Assembly (NCBI GenBank): GCA_965199135.1 | Contig: OZ240685.1 | Location: 2,294,001-2,358,000, forward strand | Direction of reading: 5' to 3' | Source of the DNA: EB88 sp965199135 | GTDB taxonomy: Bacteria; Acidobacteriota; Terriglobia; Terriglobales; Acidobacteriaceae | DNA: 64,000 nucleotides | Part shown: piece after piece, positions 33,814-43,412 of the stretch | Position numbering within the stretch: the stretch's first letter is position 1 | Layout: each line of letters opens with the position of its first letter | Notes under the pieces: model-generated | Database searches by the model: none | Seen by the model: only the letters and a program-made list of their open reading frames with translations | Told to the model about the DNA's origin: nothing | Program-made: the position numbers and the translations under genes

Positions 33814-34526
33814 ATCTCACTTCCGATCAGGTCATCTTCTGGCAGCACGGCTTTTTCAAGCTGAACGAAACCATCTTGACGACTTGGGCCATGATGCTGC
33901 TGATGGCATTCGGTGCGATGCTCATCACGCGCCATCTTGCAACGGAAGGTAAGATCTCTCGCTGGCAGGGCGCGCTTGAAATCATCATTACGACGCTGGA
34001 ATCCCAAATCAAGGAAGTGGGTCTGCCAGATGCACGCAAATACCTAGCGTTTCTGGGCACGTTGTTTGTCTTCGTAGCCACATGCGCGCTTTGTGTGATC
34101 CTCCCCGGCTACAAGCCGCCGACCGGCTCCCTCTCGACTACCGCGGCGCTCGCGCTCTGTGTCTTTCTCGCTGTGCCGCTTTATGGAATCCGCGAGCAGG
34201 GCCTGGGTGGCTATCTGAAGACGTACACGCAGCCGACGATCATCATGCTGCCGTTCAACATCATCAGTGAGCTGTCACGGACCTTGGCCCTGGCTGTGCG
34301 CCTCTTCGGCAACATGATGAGCGGCGTGATGATCGTCGGAATTCTGCTCACGATCACCCCCTTCATCTTCCCCATCGTCATGACTGCGCTCGGTCTGCTC
34401 ACAGGTATGGTTCAGGCCTACATCTTCACCATTCTTGCAGGGGTCTATATCGCGGCGGCCACGTTGGTTCCAAGGCGGCAGAACGTAGCCGTCGCGGCCC
34501 CGAAAGCACTTCCCAAGCAAAGCTGA
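33810..34526 (+). CDS. atpB: N-type ATPase Fo subunit a
   Basis: A 238-residue stator subunit with five or six helices. The essential Arg of the a/c interface is in SELSRTLALAVRLFGNMMSG. The start ATGA overlaps the atpR stop by 4 bases. N-terminal text (FWQHGFFKLNETILTTWAMM) is typical of the N-type, shorter than that of standard a subunits. Confidence 0.95.
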   Translation: MNLTSDQVIFWQHGFFKLNETILTTWAMMLLMAFGAMLITRHLATEGKISRWQGALEIIITTLESQIKEVGLPDARKYLAFLGTLFVFVATCALCVILPGYKPPTGSLSTTAALALCVFLAVPLYGIREQGLGGYLKTYTQPTIIMLPFNIISELSRTLALAVRLFGNMMSGVMIVGILLTITPFIFPIVMTALGLLTGMVQAYIFTILAGVYIAAATLVPRRQNVAVAAPKALPKQS

Positions 34527-34540
34527 CTCAAGGAGGATTC

Positions 34541-34825
34541 ATGGATAGCACAACCGCAATAGCCATCGCGTCGATTGTCACAGCCGGTTTGACAATCGGC
34601 ATAGGATGCCTCGCCCCGGCGCTCGGCGAAGGAAAGTCGGTGGCGACCGCTCTCACCTCTCTCGCGCAGCAGCCGGACGCTTCCGCCACCATTACCAGGA
34701 CGCTCTTCGTCGGCCTAGCGATGATTGAGTCCCTGGCTATCTACTGCTTCGTCGTCTCCATGATTTTGATCTTCGCGAATCCATTCTGGAAGTTCGTCAT
34801 CGCGCACGCTGTCCAGGGTAAGTGA
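34541..34825 (+). CDS. atpE: N-type ATPase Fo subunit c
   Basis: A 94-residue two-helix proteolipid forming the rotor ring. Helix 2 carries the ion-binding carboxylate in MIESLAIYCF with the adjacent Ser and a Tyr four residues later, as in sodium-binding rings. In helix 1 the position equivalent to the Gln of the Ilyobacter sodium site is Glu (ALGEGK, 14 residues before the loop Gln of QQPDA). So the site has two carboxylates; Na+ or H+ coupling cannot be decided from sequence. AAGGAGG precedes the ATG. Confidence 0.95.
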   Translation: MDSTTAIAIASIVTAGLTIGIGCLAPALGEGKSVATALTSLAQQPDASATITRTLFVGLAMIESLAIYCFVVSMILIFANPFWKFVIAHAVQGK

Positions 34826-34828
34826 CCT

Positions 34829-35617
34829 ATGCTCATCGATTGGTTCACCGTCATCGCGCAGATGCTCAACTTCCTGATCCTGGTCTGGCTCTTGAAGCAT
34901 TTTCTTTATCAGCCCATCCTTAACGCCATCGACACGCGCGAGAAAGGTATCGCGTCCAAGCTCGCGGATGCTGAAGCGAAAGAGGCTGGCGCCCATAAGC
35001 AGCAGGAAGACTTCGAATCCAAGAACAAGACTTTCGACGAGCAGCGGGCTGCACTGATGACCAAGGCCGACAGCGACGCCAAAGCAGAGCACGATCGTCT
35101 GATTGGCGATGCACACAAGGAAGCGGATGGAGTTCGCGCCTCTGAGGCCGCTGCGCTGAAGGACGATCAGGCGCACCAGACGGTCGCAATCAGACGCATG
35201 GCTCAGGACCAGGTGTTTGCGATCACAAAAAAGACATTGGCCGATCTCGCGACCGTAACTCTGGAGGAACGCATCGGAGAAGTTTTCACGCGCAGGCTGC
35301 GGGAGATGAACGCTAAGGATAAGGAGGAAATGGGCGCTGCGCTGAAGTCTTCGCCCGAGGCCTCACTGCTTCGCAGCGCTTTCAACCTTCCCGACCAGCA
35401 GCGCGCTGCGATTCAGAATGCGCTGAATGAAACTTTTTCCGCAGTGATCCGGGTTCGATATGAGACGGATGCGAATGCAATCAGCGGCATCGAACTCACC
35501 GCGCAAGGGCAAAAACTCTCCTGGAGTATCTCTAGCTACCTCGATTCCTTTGATCGGAGTCTTGCCGAACTGACATCGCAGGGAACGAAGCCGGCGCCTG
35601 TTACAGAGGCTAAATGA
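34829..35617 (+). CDS. atpF: N-type ATPase Fo subunit b (long form)
   Basis: A 262-residue peripheral-stalk protein: an N-terminal membrane helix (VIAQMLNFLILVWLLKHFLY), a long charged coiled coil (residues about 35-140) and a globular C-terminal part (LPDQQRAAIQNALNETF). It is far longer than ordinary b (about 160). The operon has no separate delta gene, so the C-terminal part may take the delta role of joining the stalk to F1, as inferred for this ATPase type. Confidence 0.92.
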   Translation: MLIDWFTVIAQMLNFLILVWLLKHFLYQPILNAIDTREKGIASKLADAEAKEAGAHKQQEDFESKNKTFDEQRAALMTKADSDAKAEHDRLIGDAHKEADGVRASEAAALKDDQAHQTVAIRRMAQDQVFAITKKTLADLATVTLEERIGEVFTRRLREMNAKDKEEMGAALKSSPEASLLRSAFNLPDQQRAAIQNALNETFSAVIRVRYETDANAISGIELTAQGQKLSWSISSYLDSFDRSLAELTSQGTKPAPVTEAK

Positions 35618-37179
35618 GTGAGCCCGTCGGAGTTCTGCTGACGGCGCTAGACAGCGTCTTCGATGAACTGACGCATGCGTGCGCCACCTACTCGCCAAGC
35701 CTGGTGCCGGAGGAGATTGGAATCATCACCAGTCTTTCGACTGGCATCGCCACCATCTCCGGTCTGCCGAACCTCGGCAATGAAGAGTTGGTCAGCTTCA
35801 AAGACGATCGCCTGGGTTTGGCGTTCAACGTGGATGAAGGAGAGGTCGGCCTCATCCTGCTCTGCGACTACCAAGACCTCCACGTTGGCGACGAGGTGCG
35901 ACGCACCGGACGCGTGATGGACATAGGCGTTGGGAATGGTTTGCTGGGTCGCGTGCTCGATCCGCTGGGCCGGCCAATTGACGGCAAGCCACCTCCGCTG
36001 ACCGAACATCGTCTGCCTGTGGAACGGCCAGCCCCCGCGATCATGGATCGCGCTCCGGTTAGCGTTCCGCTGCAAACAGGACTGAAGGTCGTTGATGCGA
36101 TGATCCCCATAGGTCGCGGCCAGCGTGAACTCATTCTTGGCGACCGACAGACCGGCAAGACCGCGATTGCGACCGACACGATTCTGAATCAGCGCGGACA
36201 GAATGTGGTCTGCGTGTACTGCGCCATTGGACAGCGAGCGTCCTCGGTTGCCAAAGTCATCGCCAATTTGGAGGAAAAAGGCGCGATGGAGTACACGGTC
36301 GTTGTCGTGGCGGAGGGCAACAATGCACCTGGGCTGGTCTACATCACACCCTACGCGGCAACCAGTATTGCCGAGTACTTCATGGAGCAAGGGCGCGACG
36401 TGTTGATTGTCTATGACGATCTCACGCAGCACGCACAGGCCTATCGCGAGCTTTCCCTTCTACTGCGTAGACCTCCGGGTCGAGAAGCATATCCCGGCGA
36501 CATCTTCTACATACACTCCCGCATGCTGGAACGTTCTACTCATTTGATCAAAGATCTGGGCGGCGGTTCCCTGACTGCTCTTCCCATCATCGAAACCGAC
36601 GCGCAGGATATCTCCGCATACATTCCCACCAACCTGATCTCCATCACCGACGGTCAGATCTACCTTTCGCCTACGCTGTTTGAGCTTGGCGTCCTTCCGG
36701 CCGTCGACGTGGCGTTATCTGTCTCGCGCGTGGGGAGCCAGGCACAGAAGCCCGCTTACCGTGCTGTCGCAGGCGATCTCAAGCTCGCCTACTCGCAGTT
36801 CGAAGAACTCGAAACCTTCGCAAAGTTTGGAACGCACTTGGACGACGCGACACGGAAGACCATCGATCATGGCCAGCGGATACGGGCTTGTCTGAAGCAG
36901 CCGCAGTCCCAGCCTCTTCCGGTCGCACAACAGATTGTCGTGCTGATTGCGTTGCAGGCCGGACTGTTCGATCAAGTTCCTTTGGATAAAGTAGCGGACG
37001 GTGAAGGCGCACTTCAAAAGGCGCTCAAAACACTTCCCAAAGACGTTGCCGGTCGGCTCATGTCGGAAGACAAGTTGAGCGACGAGGATCGCAAAACGAT
37101 CGTCGCGCTTGCAAAAGGCGCGCTAGCGGGCTTTCAGCCTAAACCCGATCCAGCCCCAGCAACGAAGGACGCCAAATGA
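35614..37179 (+). CDS. atpA: N-type ATPase F1 subunit alpha
   Basis: A 521-residue nucleotide-binding subunit: ILGDRQTGKTAIATDTILNQ (P-loop), YCAIGQRASSVAKVI, IVYDDLTQHAQAYRELSLLL and PGREAYPGDIFYIHSRMLER are intact. ATGA overlap with atpF. The Pro/Ala-rich end (GFQPKPDPAPATKD) is an extension. It sits late in the operon, the order that separates N-ATPases from housekeeping F-ATPases. Confidence 0.96.
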   Translation: MSEPVGVLLTALDSVFDELTHACATYSPSLVPEEIGIITSLSTGIATISGLPNLGNEELVSFKDDRLGLAFNVDEGEVGLILLCDYQDLHVGDEVRRTGRVMDIGVGNGLLGRVLDPLGRPIDGKPPPLTEHRLPVERPAPAIMDRAPVSVPLQTGLKVVDAMIPIGRGQRELILGDRQTGKTAIATDTILNQRGQNVVCVYCAIGQRASSVAKVIANLEEKGAMEYTVVVVAEGNNAPGLVYITPYAATSIAEYFMEQGRDVLIVYDDLTQHAQAYRELSLLLRRPPGREAYPGDIFYIHSRMLERSTHLIKDLGGGSLTALPIIETDAQDISAYIPTNLISITDGQIYLSPTLFELGVLPAVDVALSVSRVGSQAQKPAYRAVAGDLKLAYSQFEELETFAKFGTHLDDATRKTIDHGQRIRACLKQPQSQPLPVAQQIVVLIALQAGLFDQVPLDKVADGEGALQKALKTLPKDVAGRLMSEDKLSDEDRKTIVALAKGALAGFQPKPDPAPATKDAK

Positions 37180-38108
37180 GTGGATCGACCGAACAACTGA
37201 GTCGCAAAATCAGCGGAGCCAAGGACCTTGGTGGCGTCGTGCGAGCGATGAAGGCCCTTGCAGCGTCGAGCGTTGGACAGTATGAGAAAGCGGTGGATGC
37301 TCTTGACGACTACCTGCAAACGGTAGAACTGGGTTTGATCGCTTGTCTACACGGAGCGAGTAAGGGTTTTCCAGCCAGCGACGTAAAGCCGCGGCATGCA
37401 GATAAGATCGGCGCGGTGATCTTCGGTTCGGATCAGGGTCTCGTCGGCAGCTTCAATGAAGTCATCGTCGATTTCAGCCTGAAGACTCTGCGTGCTCTTC
37501 CAGGAAAGGTCACTCAGATCTGGGTCGTCGGCGAGCGTGCGAAGGCGTTGCTGGCTGAGACCGGTGGAAGTCCGGTGCGAGGGCTGGAGGTGCCAGCTTC
37601 TCTCGATGCGATCACCCCGCTGGTAGGGCAGATCCTGCTCGAACTCCAGGCCGCTCGCGAGAAAGGCGAGATATGGGAGGTTCACGTGTTTCACAATCAT
37701 CCGAAGCCCAGTTCAGCGTATGAACCCGTAGGGCGGCGGCTGCTTCCTCTGGACGCCGCCTGGGAGCAAAAACTACATGCAACACCTTGGCCTACCAAGA
37801 CACCTCCGCAAGTGATCGACGGGGTTTCATCCGCCTTCCCAATCTTAATTCGCGATTACTTATTTGTTCTGTTTTTTCAAGCCTGCGCGGAGTCTCTTGC
37901 CAGTGAGAACGCGAGCCGACTCGCGTCCATGAGCCGCGCCGAGAAGAGCATTGACAGCATGCTTGACGACCTCAATCGCAAGTATCACCGGCTTCGACAG
38001 GAAAGCATCGATGAAGAACTGTTTGACGTGATCGCCGGATTCGAGGCGCTCACCAGAGAGAAGCCCAAGCCTAGTTCAGATACTTCATTGGCCAAGACAA
38101 GCCATTAG
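37176..38108 (+). CDS. atpG: N-type ATPase F1 subunit gamma
   Basis: A 310-residue central-stalk subunit. The N-terminal helix (LSRKISGAKDLGGVVRAMKA) and C-terminal helix (FQACAESLASENASRLASMS) forming the coiled-coil shaft are clear; the middle (IGAVIFGSDQGLVGSFNEVI) is the Rossmann-like domain. ATGA overlap with atpA. It is the last gene of the ATPase operon, with 56 bases before the polyphosphate kinase gene. Confidence 0.93.
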   Translation: MSGSTEQLSRKISGAKDLGGVVRAMKALAASSVGQYEKAVDALDDYLQTVELGLIACLHGASKGFPASDVKPRHADKIGAVIFGSDQGLVGSFNEVIVDFSLKTLRALPGKVTQIWVVGERAKALLAETGGSPVRGLEVPASLDAITPLVGQILLELQAAREKGEIWEVHVFHNHPKPSSAYEPVGRRLLPLDAAWEQKLHATPWPTKTPPQVIDGVSSAFPILIRDYLFVLFFQACAESLASENASRLASMSRAEKSIDSMLDDLNRKYHRLRQESIDEELFDVIAGFEALTREKPKPSSDTSLAKTSH

Positions 38109-38164
38109 ACGATCTCGCGACCGTTCAAAAAACACAAGCGCAATCCGCTTTCAAGAGGACAAAC

Positions 38165-39034
38165 GTGAAGATTCAGTCTGAAAAGTTTCGAGTTGAGCCA
38201 GACAAGAAGTTCCGGCTTGACGACAGACCAACGATTATCAAACCGTACTGTAAGTCAAAGAAGCAATACCGCAAGACCCTGGAAGACCACGTTGAAGAGC
38301 TGAGTTCGTTACAGCGATTGCACTACGCTTCGCATCGATACGCGCTTCTAATCATCTTTCAGGGCATTGATGCAGCCGGCAAGGACGGAGCGATACGACA
38401 TGTCATGTCGGGGGTCAATCCTGAAGGCTGCGAAGTGTTCAGTTTCAAGCAACCAAGCGCGGAGGAACTGGAACACGACTTCCTCTGGCGCACGACGTGC
38501 CGGCTGCCAGAGCGAGGCCGAATCGGTATTTTCAACCGCTCCTACTATGAAGAAGTGTTGGTCGTACGGGTGCATCCGGAGATTCTTGAGAATGAGGGTC
38601 TGTCAGAAGAACTTCGCGACGAAAAGGCCGTCTGGAAAGAACGATACCGTTCCATCGAAAACTTCGAGAGCCACCTGCATATAAACGGAACGCGCGTCGT
38701 CAAGATCTTCCTCCATCTGTCGCAGGAAGAGCAGCGCAAGCGCTTCCTCGAACGTATCGATGAGCCCGACAAGAATTGGAAGTTCAGCCTAACGGACATC
38801 CACGAGAGAAAGTATTGGAAGCAATATGCCGCAGCGTTTGAAGAATGCCTGAACGCGACGAGCACCGAGGCTTCGCCCTGGTTTGTCGTGCCAGCTGACG
38901 ATAAAGAAAATGCACGTCTAATTATCTCCAGGATTGTGATGGATGCACTGAAAGACCTAAAGATGTCCTATCCAATGACCACGGCAAAGCAGAAGGCTGA
39001 ACTGCAGGCCATTCGCAAGCTTTTGGTGAAGTAA
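38165..39034 (+). CDS. ppk2: PPK2-family polyphosphate kinase
   Basis: A 289-residue polyphosphate:nucleotide phosphotransferase. Walker A is FQGIDAAGKDGAI, Walker B-like region GIFNRSYYEEVLVVRVHP, and the lid carries EEQRKRFLERIDEPDKNWKF. This form converts AMP or ADP to higher phosphates using polyphosphate (or the reverse). It starts at GTG behind AGAGGA. Lying between the ATPase operon and glycogen genes it fits an energy-reserve role: polyphosphate can raise nucleotide charge when respiration is limited. Confidence 0.93.
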   Translation: MKIQSEKFRVEPDKKFRLDDRPTIIKPYCKSKKQYRKTLEDHVEELSSLQRLHYASHRYALLIIFQGIDAAGKDGAIRHVMSGVNPEGCEVFSFKQPSAEELEHDFLWRTTCRLPERGRIGIFNRSYYEEVLVVRVHPEILENEGLSEELRDEKAVWKERYRSIENFESHLHINGTRVVKIFLHLSQEEQRKRFLERIDEPDKNWKFSLTDIHERKYWKQYAAAFEECLNATSTEASPWFVVPADDKENARLIISRIVMDALKDLKMSYPMTTAKQKAELQAIRKLLVK

Positions 39035-39077
39035 AGGCCGAATCACCCAAGCCATCGGTCCAAGAAATGAGTAGCCA

Positions 39078-40763
39078 ATGAAGATCGATCCAAGAGCCGG
39101 TCAACTCGCAAAAGCCAGCGATCTTGTCGATGTGCCAAAGCTGATTGCTGCCTATTATGAGGAGCGGCCTGATCCAGATATTCCAGAACAACGTGTCATC
39201 TTCGGCACGTCAGGACATCGCGGTTCCTCTTTCGAGAAAACATTTAATGAATGGCACATTCTGGCAATTACGCAGGTTATTTGTCTCTACCGCAAGCAGC
39301 AAAAGATCGACGGGCCGTTGTTCCTCGGAATTGACACCCACGCGTTGTCACAGCCTGCCGTCGACAGCGCGCTTGAGGTTCTGGCCGCGAATGGTATCGA
39401 TGTCATGCTGGCGGGTCGCGAGGAATATACTCCGACGCCCGTTATCTCGCACGCCATCCTCACCTACAACCACGGACGGACGACGGGGCTCGCAGACGGT
39501 ATCGTTATCACCCCTTCGCACAATCCTCCCGACGCGGGCGGCTTCAAGTACAACCTGCCTCATGGGGGACCAGCAGAAGAGAAGATCACTGCGTGGATTG
39601 AAGGACGAGCCGACGAATGTCTCGCTCACCAACTCAAAGGTGTTCAGCGAATCTCCATCGATAAGGCACTATCCGCTCCTACCACTCATCGCCACGACTT
39701 CCTGACGGCCTACGTAGACGACCTGCACAACATCATCGATATGGATGCAATCCGGGCGTCGGGCCTCAGCGTTGGCGTGAATCCGCTCGGCGGAGCTGGC
39801 GTGCACTATTGGGAGCCAATCGCAAAGCGCTACGGCCTGAATCTGAAGGTGGTCAATGAGACTGTTGATCCGACATTTCGGTTCATGACGCTTGACTGGG
39901 ATGGGAAGATTCGCATGGACCCTTCTTCGGAATACGCCATGCGACCTTTGATTGCCCTAAAGGATAAATTTGATATCGCGATTGCCTGCGACACAGATCA
40001 CGACCGCCATGGCATCGTAACCCGAAGTGTTGGATTGTTGCCACCCAATCACTACCTGGCGGTATGCGTCGACTATCTGTTCGTTCATCGCCCGCAATGG
40101 GCGAAAGATATGGCAATCGGCAAGACCGTGGTCAGCAGCAGCATGATCGACCGTGTCGCGGCTAGCCTAGGTAGAAAGCTCTATGAGGTTCCGGTCGGCT
40201 TCAAATACTTCGTGGAGGGGCTGCTTCATGGCACTCTTGGATTTGCCGGTGAAGAGAGCGCGGGCTTGTCATTTGCGCGCATCGATGGGTCGGTTTGGAC
40301 GACGGATAAGGATGGCATTATCGCCGCGCTGCTAGCGGCTGAGATCACTGCGGTTTGTAAGAAAGATCCGGGCGAACTCTATGGCGAACTCACCGCCGCG
40401 CTTGGCGAGTCGCTCTATCGCCGGTCCGAAGCCGCTGCGACCAATGAGCAAAAGACCGCTCTCGAACACATCACTGCAAACGATATTCACGCAACTGACC
40501 TGGCAGGTGAGAAGCCGATAACGGTTACGACGAAAGCGGCTGGAGATGGCAATCTCATTGGCGGCATCAAGGTTGCCGCCGCAAGTGGATGGTTCGCTGC
40601 ACGACCGTCGGGAACCGAAGCCATTTACAAGATTTATGCGGAAAGCTTCAGTGGAGAAGACCATTTAGCCCTCATCGAGGTTGAAGCCCAAACCGTCGCA
40701 AACCAGGCGTTCGCATCCGCAGCGCCGGCAACGATGCGCCGAGAGCTTCAGGAGACAAAGTGA
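39078..40763 (+). CDS. pgm: Phosphoglucomutase
   Basis: A 561-residue alpha-D-phosphohexomutase converting glucose-1-phosphate to glucose-6-phosphate. N-terminal FGTSGHRGSSFEKTFNE, active Ser in VITPSHNPPDAGGFKYN, metal loop ACDTDHDRHG, sugar loop GEESAGLS and phosphate-binding RPSGTEAIYKIYAES are all present. The length equals that of the bacterial Pgm type. It overlaps the phosphorylase gene by 4 bases, the direct source of its glucose-1-phosphate. Confidence 0.96.
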   Translation: MKIDPRAGQLAKASDLVDVPKLIAAYYEERPDPDIPEQRVIFGTSGHRGSSFEKTFNEWHILAITQVICLYRKQQKIDGPLFLGIDTHALSQPAVDSALEVLAANGIDVMLAGREEYTPTPVISHAILTYNHGRTTGLADGIVITPSHNPPDAGGFKYNLPHGGPAEEKITAWIEGRADECLAHQLKGVQRISIDKALSAPTTHRHDFLTAYVDDLHNIIDMDAIRASGLSVGVNPLGGAGVHYWEPIAKRYGLNLKVVNETVDPTFRFMTLDWDGKIRMDPSSEYAMRPLIALKDKFDIAIACDTDHDRHGIVTRSVGLLPPNHYLAVCVDYLFVHRPQWAKDMAIGKTVVSSSMIDRVAASLGRKLYEVPVGFKYFVEGLLHGTLGFAGEESAGLSFARIDGSVWTTDKDGIIAALLAAEITAVCKKDPGELYGELTAALGESLYRRSEAAATNEQKTALEHITANDIHATDLAGEKPITVTTKAAGDGNLIGGIKVAAASGWFAARPSGTEAIYKIYAESFSGEDHLALIEVEAQTVANQAFASAAPATMRRELQETK

Positions 40764-43300
40764 GCGATCTGAAATCGAGCAAACCAAATAAGAAGGTCCC
40801 AGGAGCAAAGGCAGCATCGGCGTTGGGAATTGACGCACTCAAAGAGTTGGCGCTGAACCTGCATTGGTCTTGGAACCACATGGCGGACCCCCTTTGGGAA
40901 GCCCTGGACAGTTATTTATGGCACTCAACGCAGAACCCCTGGGTAATTCTGCAAACGGTCTCAGACGATAGGGTCAAGGTTCTTCTGGCCACGCCAGAGT
41001 TTCAGGAGCGCCTGTCTGACTTGCTGCAGCACAAACGCAAATTCTTCTCGGCTGATGCGTGGTTTCAGAAGACGCACCCCGCGGCAGCGCTCTCAACAAT
41101 CGCTTATTTCAGCATGGAGTTCATGCTGACCGAAGCTCTGCCGATTTACTCTGGCGGACTCGGCAATGTCGCGGGCGACCAGATGAAGGCCGCCAGCGAT
41201 CTGGGCGTGCCGGTCGTCGGAGTTGGCTTACTGTGGGGACAGGGATACTTCCGTCAGGACTTCGATGCTGATGGCAATCAACGCGCTCTCTATCCCGTCA
41301 ACGATCCGGGGCAATTGCCCATTCAGCCGCTTCGACGTGCAAACGGAGAGTGGCTGCGCATCCAGATTCAGCTCCCGGGTGCAATGATCTGGCTGCGATG
41401 CTGGCAGGTACTCGTCGGCCGCACGAAACTGTTTCTCTTGGACGCGAATGACTTCGCCAATACCGCCGCGCATCGTGGAATCACAAGCGAGTTGTACGGC
41501 GGCGATGCAGAGATGCGGCTGAAACAAGAAATCGTTCTGGGTATTGGGGGCTGGCGTCTACTCCGAGAACTCGGTCTAAATCCGGAAGTGTGCCACCTCA
41601 ACGAAGGTCATGCGGCGTTCGCAGTGCTAGAACGCGCCCGGTATTACATGGCAGATCATGGTGTTTCCTTTGAGGTAGCGCTGACGATCACCAGGGCGGG
41701 AAACTTATTTACAACTCACACAGCCGTTCCAGCTGGATTTGACCGGTTCGTCCCGGAACTCTGCTGGAAGTATCTCGGTCACTACGCGAAGGACGAACTA
41801 GCAATTTCCATGGAGGAACTCCTAAGTTTGGGAAGACAGAACCCTGCAGATGCCTCGGAGCCTTTCAACATGGCCTACCTTGCGCTTCGGGGCAGCGGTC
41901 AAGTCAGCGGCGTCAGCAAGCTTCACGGAGACGTAAGCCGGCAGATTTTTCAGCCTCTCTTTCCGAGATGGCCCCAGGCGGAGGTGCCCGTGGGTTCTGT
42001 TACGAATGGGATCCATGTGCCGACCTGGGATTCGGCCGAAGCCGATGCACTCTGGACGAAGGCATGCGGGCCAGATCGTTGGCGGGACGATCGTCCACTA
42101 GCCGAAGACGTTCGTCGTTTGACCGACAGCGGGTTGTGGCATATGCGTACTGGAGCGCGGAAGACGATGCTAGCCGAGGTGCGTGTCCGCAACGCGAGGC
42201 AACTCTCAGCCGAGGGCGGCTCTCGCCTGGACGTCGCTGAAATCTTCAAGGAAGACGTGCTTACCGTTGGGTTTGCTCGCCGCTTTGCAACCTATAAGCG
42301 TCCCGACCTCTTGCTGCACGATCCTGAGCGACTCATGCGTTTACTCACGGACTCGAAACGGCCTGTGCAATTGATCCTCGCAGGTAAGGCCCATCCGGAG
42401 GATAGGCCGGGACAAGCGCTTATCAAGCGGTGGAACGATTTCATCAAGCTGCCCGAGGTTCGGAGCCATATTGTCTTCCTCAGTGACTACGACATGCAGA
42501 TGGCGCAAGAGCTGGTCAAAGGCATAGACCTCTGGATCAACACGCCGCGGCGGCCGTGGGAGGCCTGTGGGACGAGCGGAATGAAAGTTCTGGCCAATGG
42601 AGGGCTCAATATCTCCGAACTCGACGGTTGGTGGGCGGAGGCCTATACCCCGGAGATCGGTTGGGCAATCGGTGACGGAAGAGAACATGGCGAGGACGCG
42701 GCTTGGGACACTTCTGAAGTGGAAAGTCTCTACACGTTGCTGGAGCAGCATGTCGTTCCGGAGTTCTATGACCGAGACACGCAAGGACTGCCTTCCCGGT
42801 GGCTTGAACGCATCCGCGAAAGCATGGCGACGCTCACCCCTGAGTTCTCGGCAAGCCGGGCAATCCGCGAATATACAAACGATCATTACCTGCCTGCGGC
42901 TGCTGGATACAACGCACGCGCCGCCAACGATGGCAAACTCGGGGCCGAAGTTTTGCAGTGGCAGCGGAGTATCGCCGAGCACTGGGGGACACTCCTCTTT
43001 GGGAAAGTCACAGCCGAGACAAAAGATGGTCAACATCAGTTCCATATTTCGGTCGTCCCTGGTGGCCTCCATCCGGATCAATTCCGAGTGGAACTCTATG
43101 CCGGTCCGGCCGGAGAGAGTGGGGCCAGAGCCGAGATCCTGGCTGCATGTAAGTCTTCGGCAGACCCGTCTAGCACCATCATCTACTCCGTCTGCTGTCT
43201 CGCAAGACGTCCGGTCACCGATTACACGGCCCGTCTTGTTCCATCGCACGCCGGGGCGTCCATCCCTCTCGAAGCCGGGCAGATTCTCTGGCAGCAATGA
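40760..43300 (+). CDS. glgP: Alpha-glucan phosphorylase
   Basis: An 846-residue GT35 enzyme of the DUF3417-bearing type: the N-terminal domain shows LALNLHWSWNHMADPLWEAL, followed by AYFSMEFMLTEALPIYSGGLG, HLNEGHAAF and the pyridoxal-phosphate region EACGTSGMKVLANGGLNISE with its Lys. It releases glucose-1-phosphate from glycogen or maltodextrin. It starts at GTG in a 4-base overlap with pgm. With GlgX and Pgm it makes a complete glycogen-mobilising set. Confidence 0.95.
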   Translation: MSDLKSSKPNKKVPGAKAASALGIDALKELALNLHWSWNHMADPLWEALDSYLWHSTQNPWVILQTVSDDRVKVLLATPEFQERLSDLLQHKRKFFSADAWFQKTHPAAALSTIAYFSMEFMLTEALPIYSGGLGNVAGDQMKAASDLGVPVVGVGLLWGQGYFRQDFDADGNQRALYPVNDPGQLPIQPLRRANGEWLRIQIQLPGAMIWLRCWQVLVGRTKLFLLDANDFANTAAHRGITSELYGGDAEMRLKQEIVLGIGGWRLLRELGLNPEVCHLNEGHAAFAVLERARYYMADHGVSFEVALTITRAGNLFTTHTAVPAGFDRFVPELCWKYLGHYAKDELAISMEELLSLGRQNPADASEPFNMAYLALRGSGQVSGVSKLHGDVSRQIFQPLFPRWPQAEVPVGSVTNGIHVPTWDSAEADALWTKACGPDRWRDDRPLAEDVRRLTDSGLWHMRTGARKTMLAEVRVRNARQLSAEGGSRLDVAEIFKEDVLTVGFARRFATYKRPDLLLHDPERLMRLLTDSKRPVQLILAGKAHPEDRPGQALIKRWNDFIKLPEVRSHIVFLSDYDMQMAQELVKGIDLWINTPRRPWEACGTSGMKVLANGGLNISELDGWWAEAYTPEIGWAIGDGREHGEDAAWDTSEVESLYTLLEQHVVPEFYDRDTQGLPSRWLERIRESMATLTPEFSASRAIREYTNDHYLPAAAGYNARAANDGKLGAEVLQWQRSIAEHWGTLLFGKVTAETKDGQHQFHISVVPGGLHPDQFRVELYAGPAGESGARAEILAACKSSADPSSTIIYSVCCLARRPVTDYTARLVPSHAGASIPLEAGQILWQQ

Positions 43301-43412
43301 GAGACGCAAGGAACGACAGCGGCCACCCTTACCCCTTGAACGCGACCGCCACGCTGTGGCTCCTGAGTTCACTGGCAAAGCAATGGTTTCCCCACCTGAA
43401 GAGTAAAGATAT

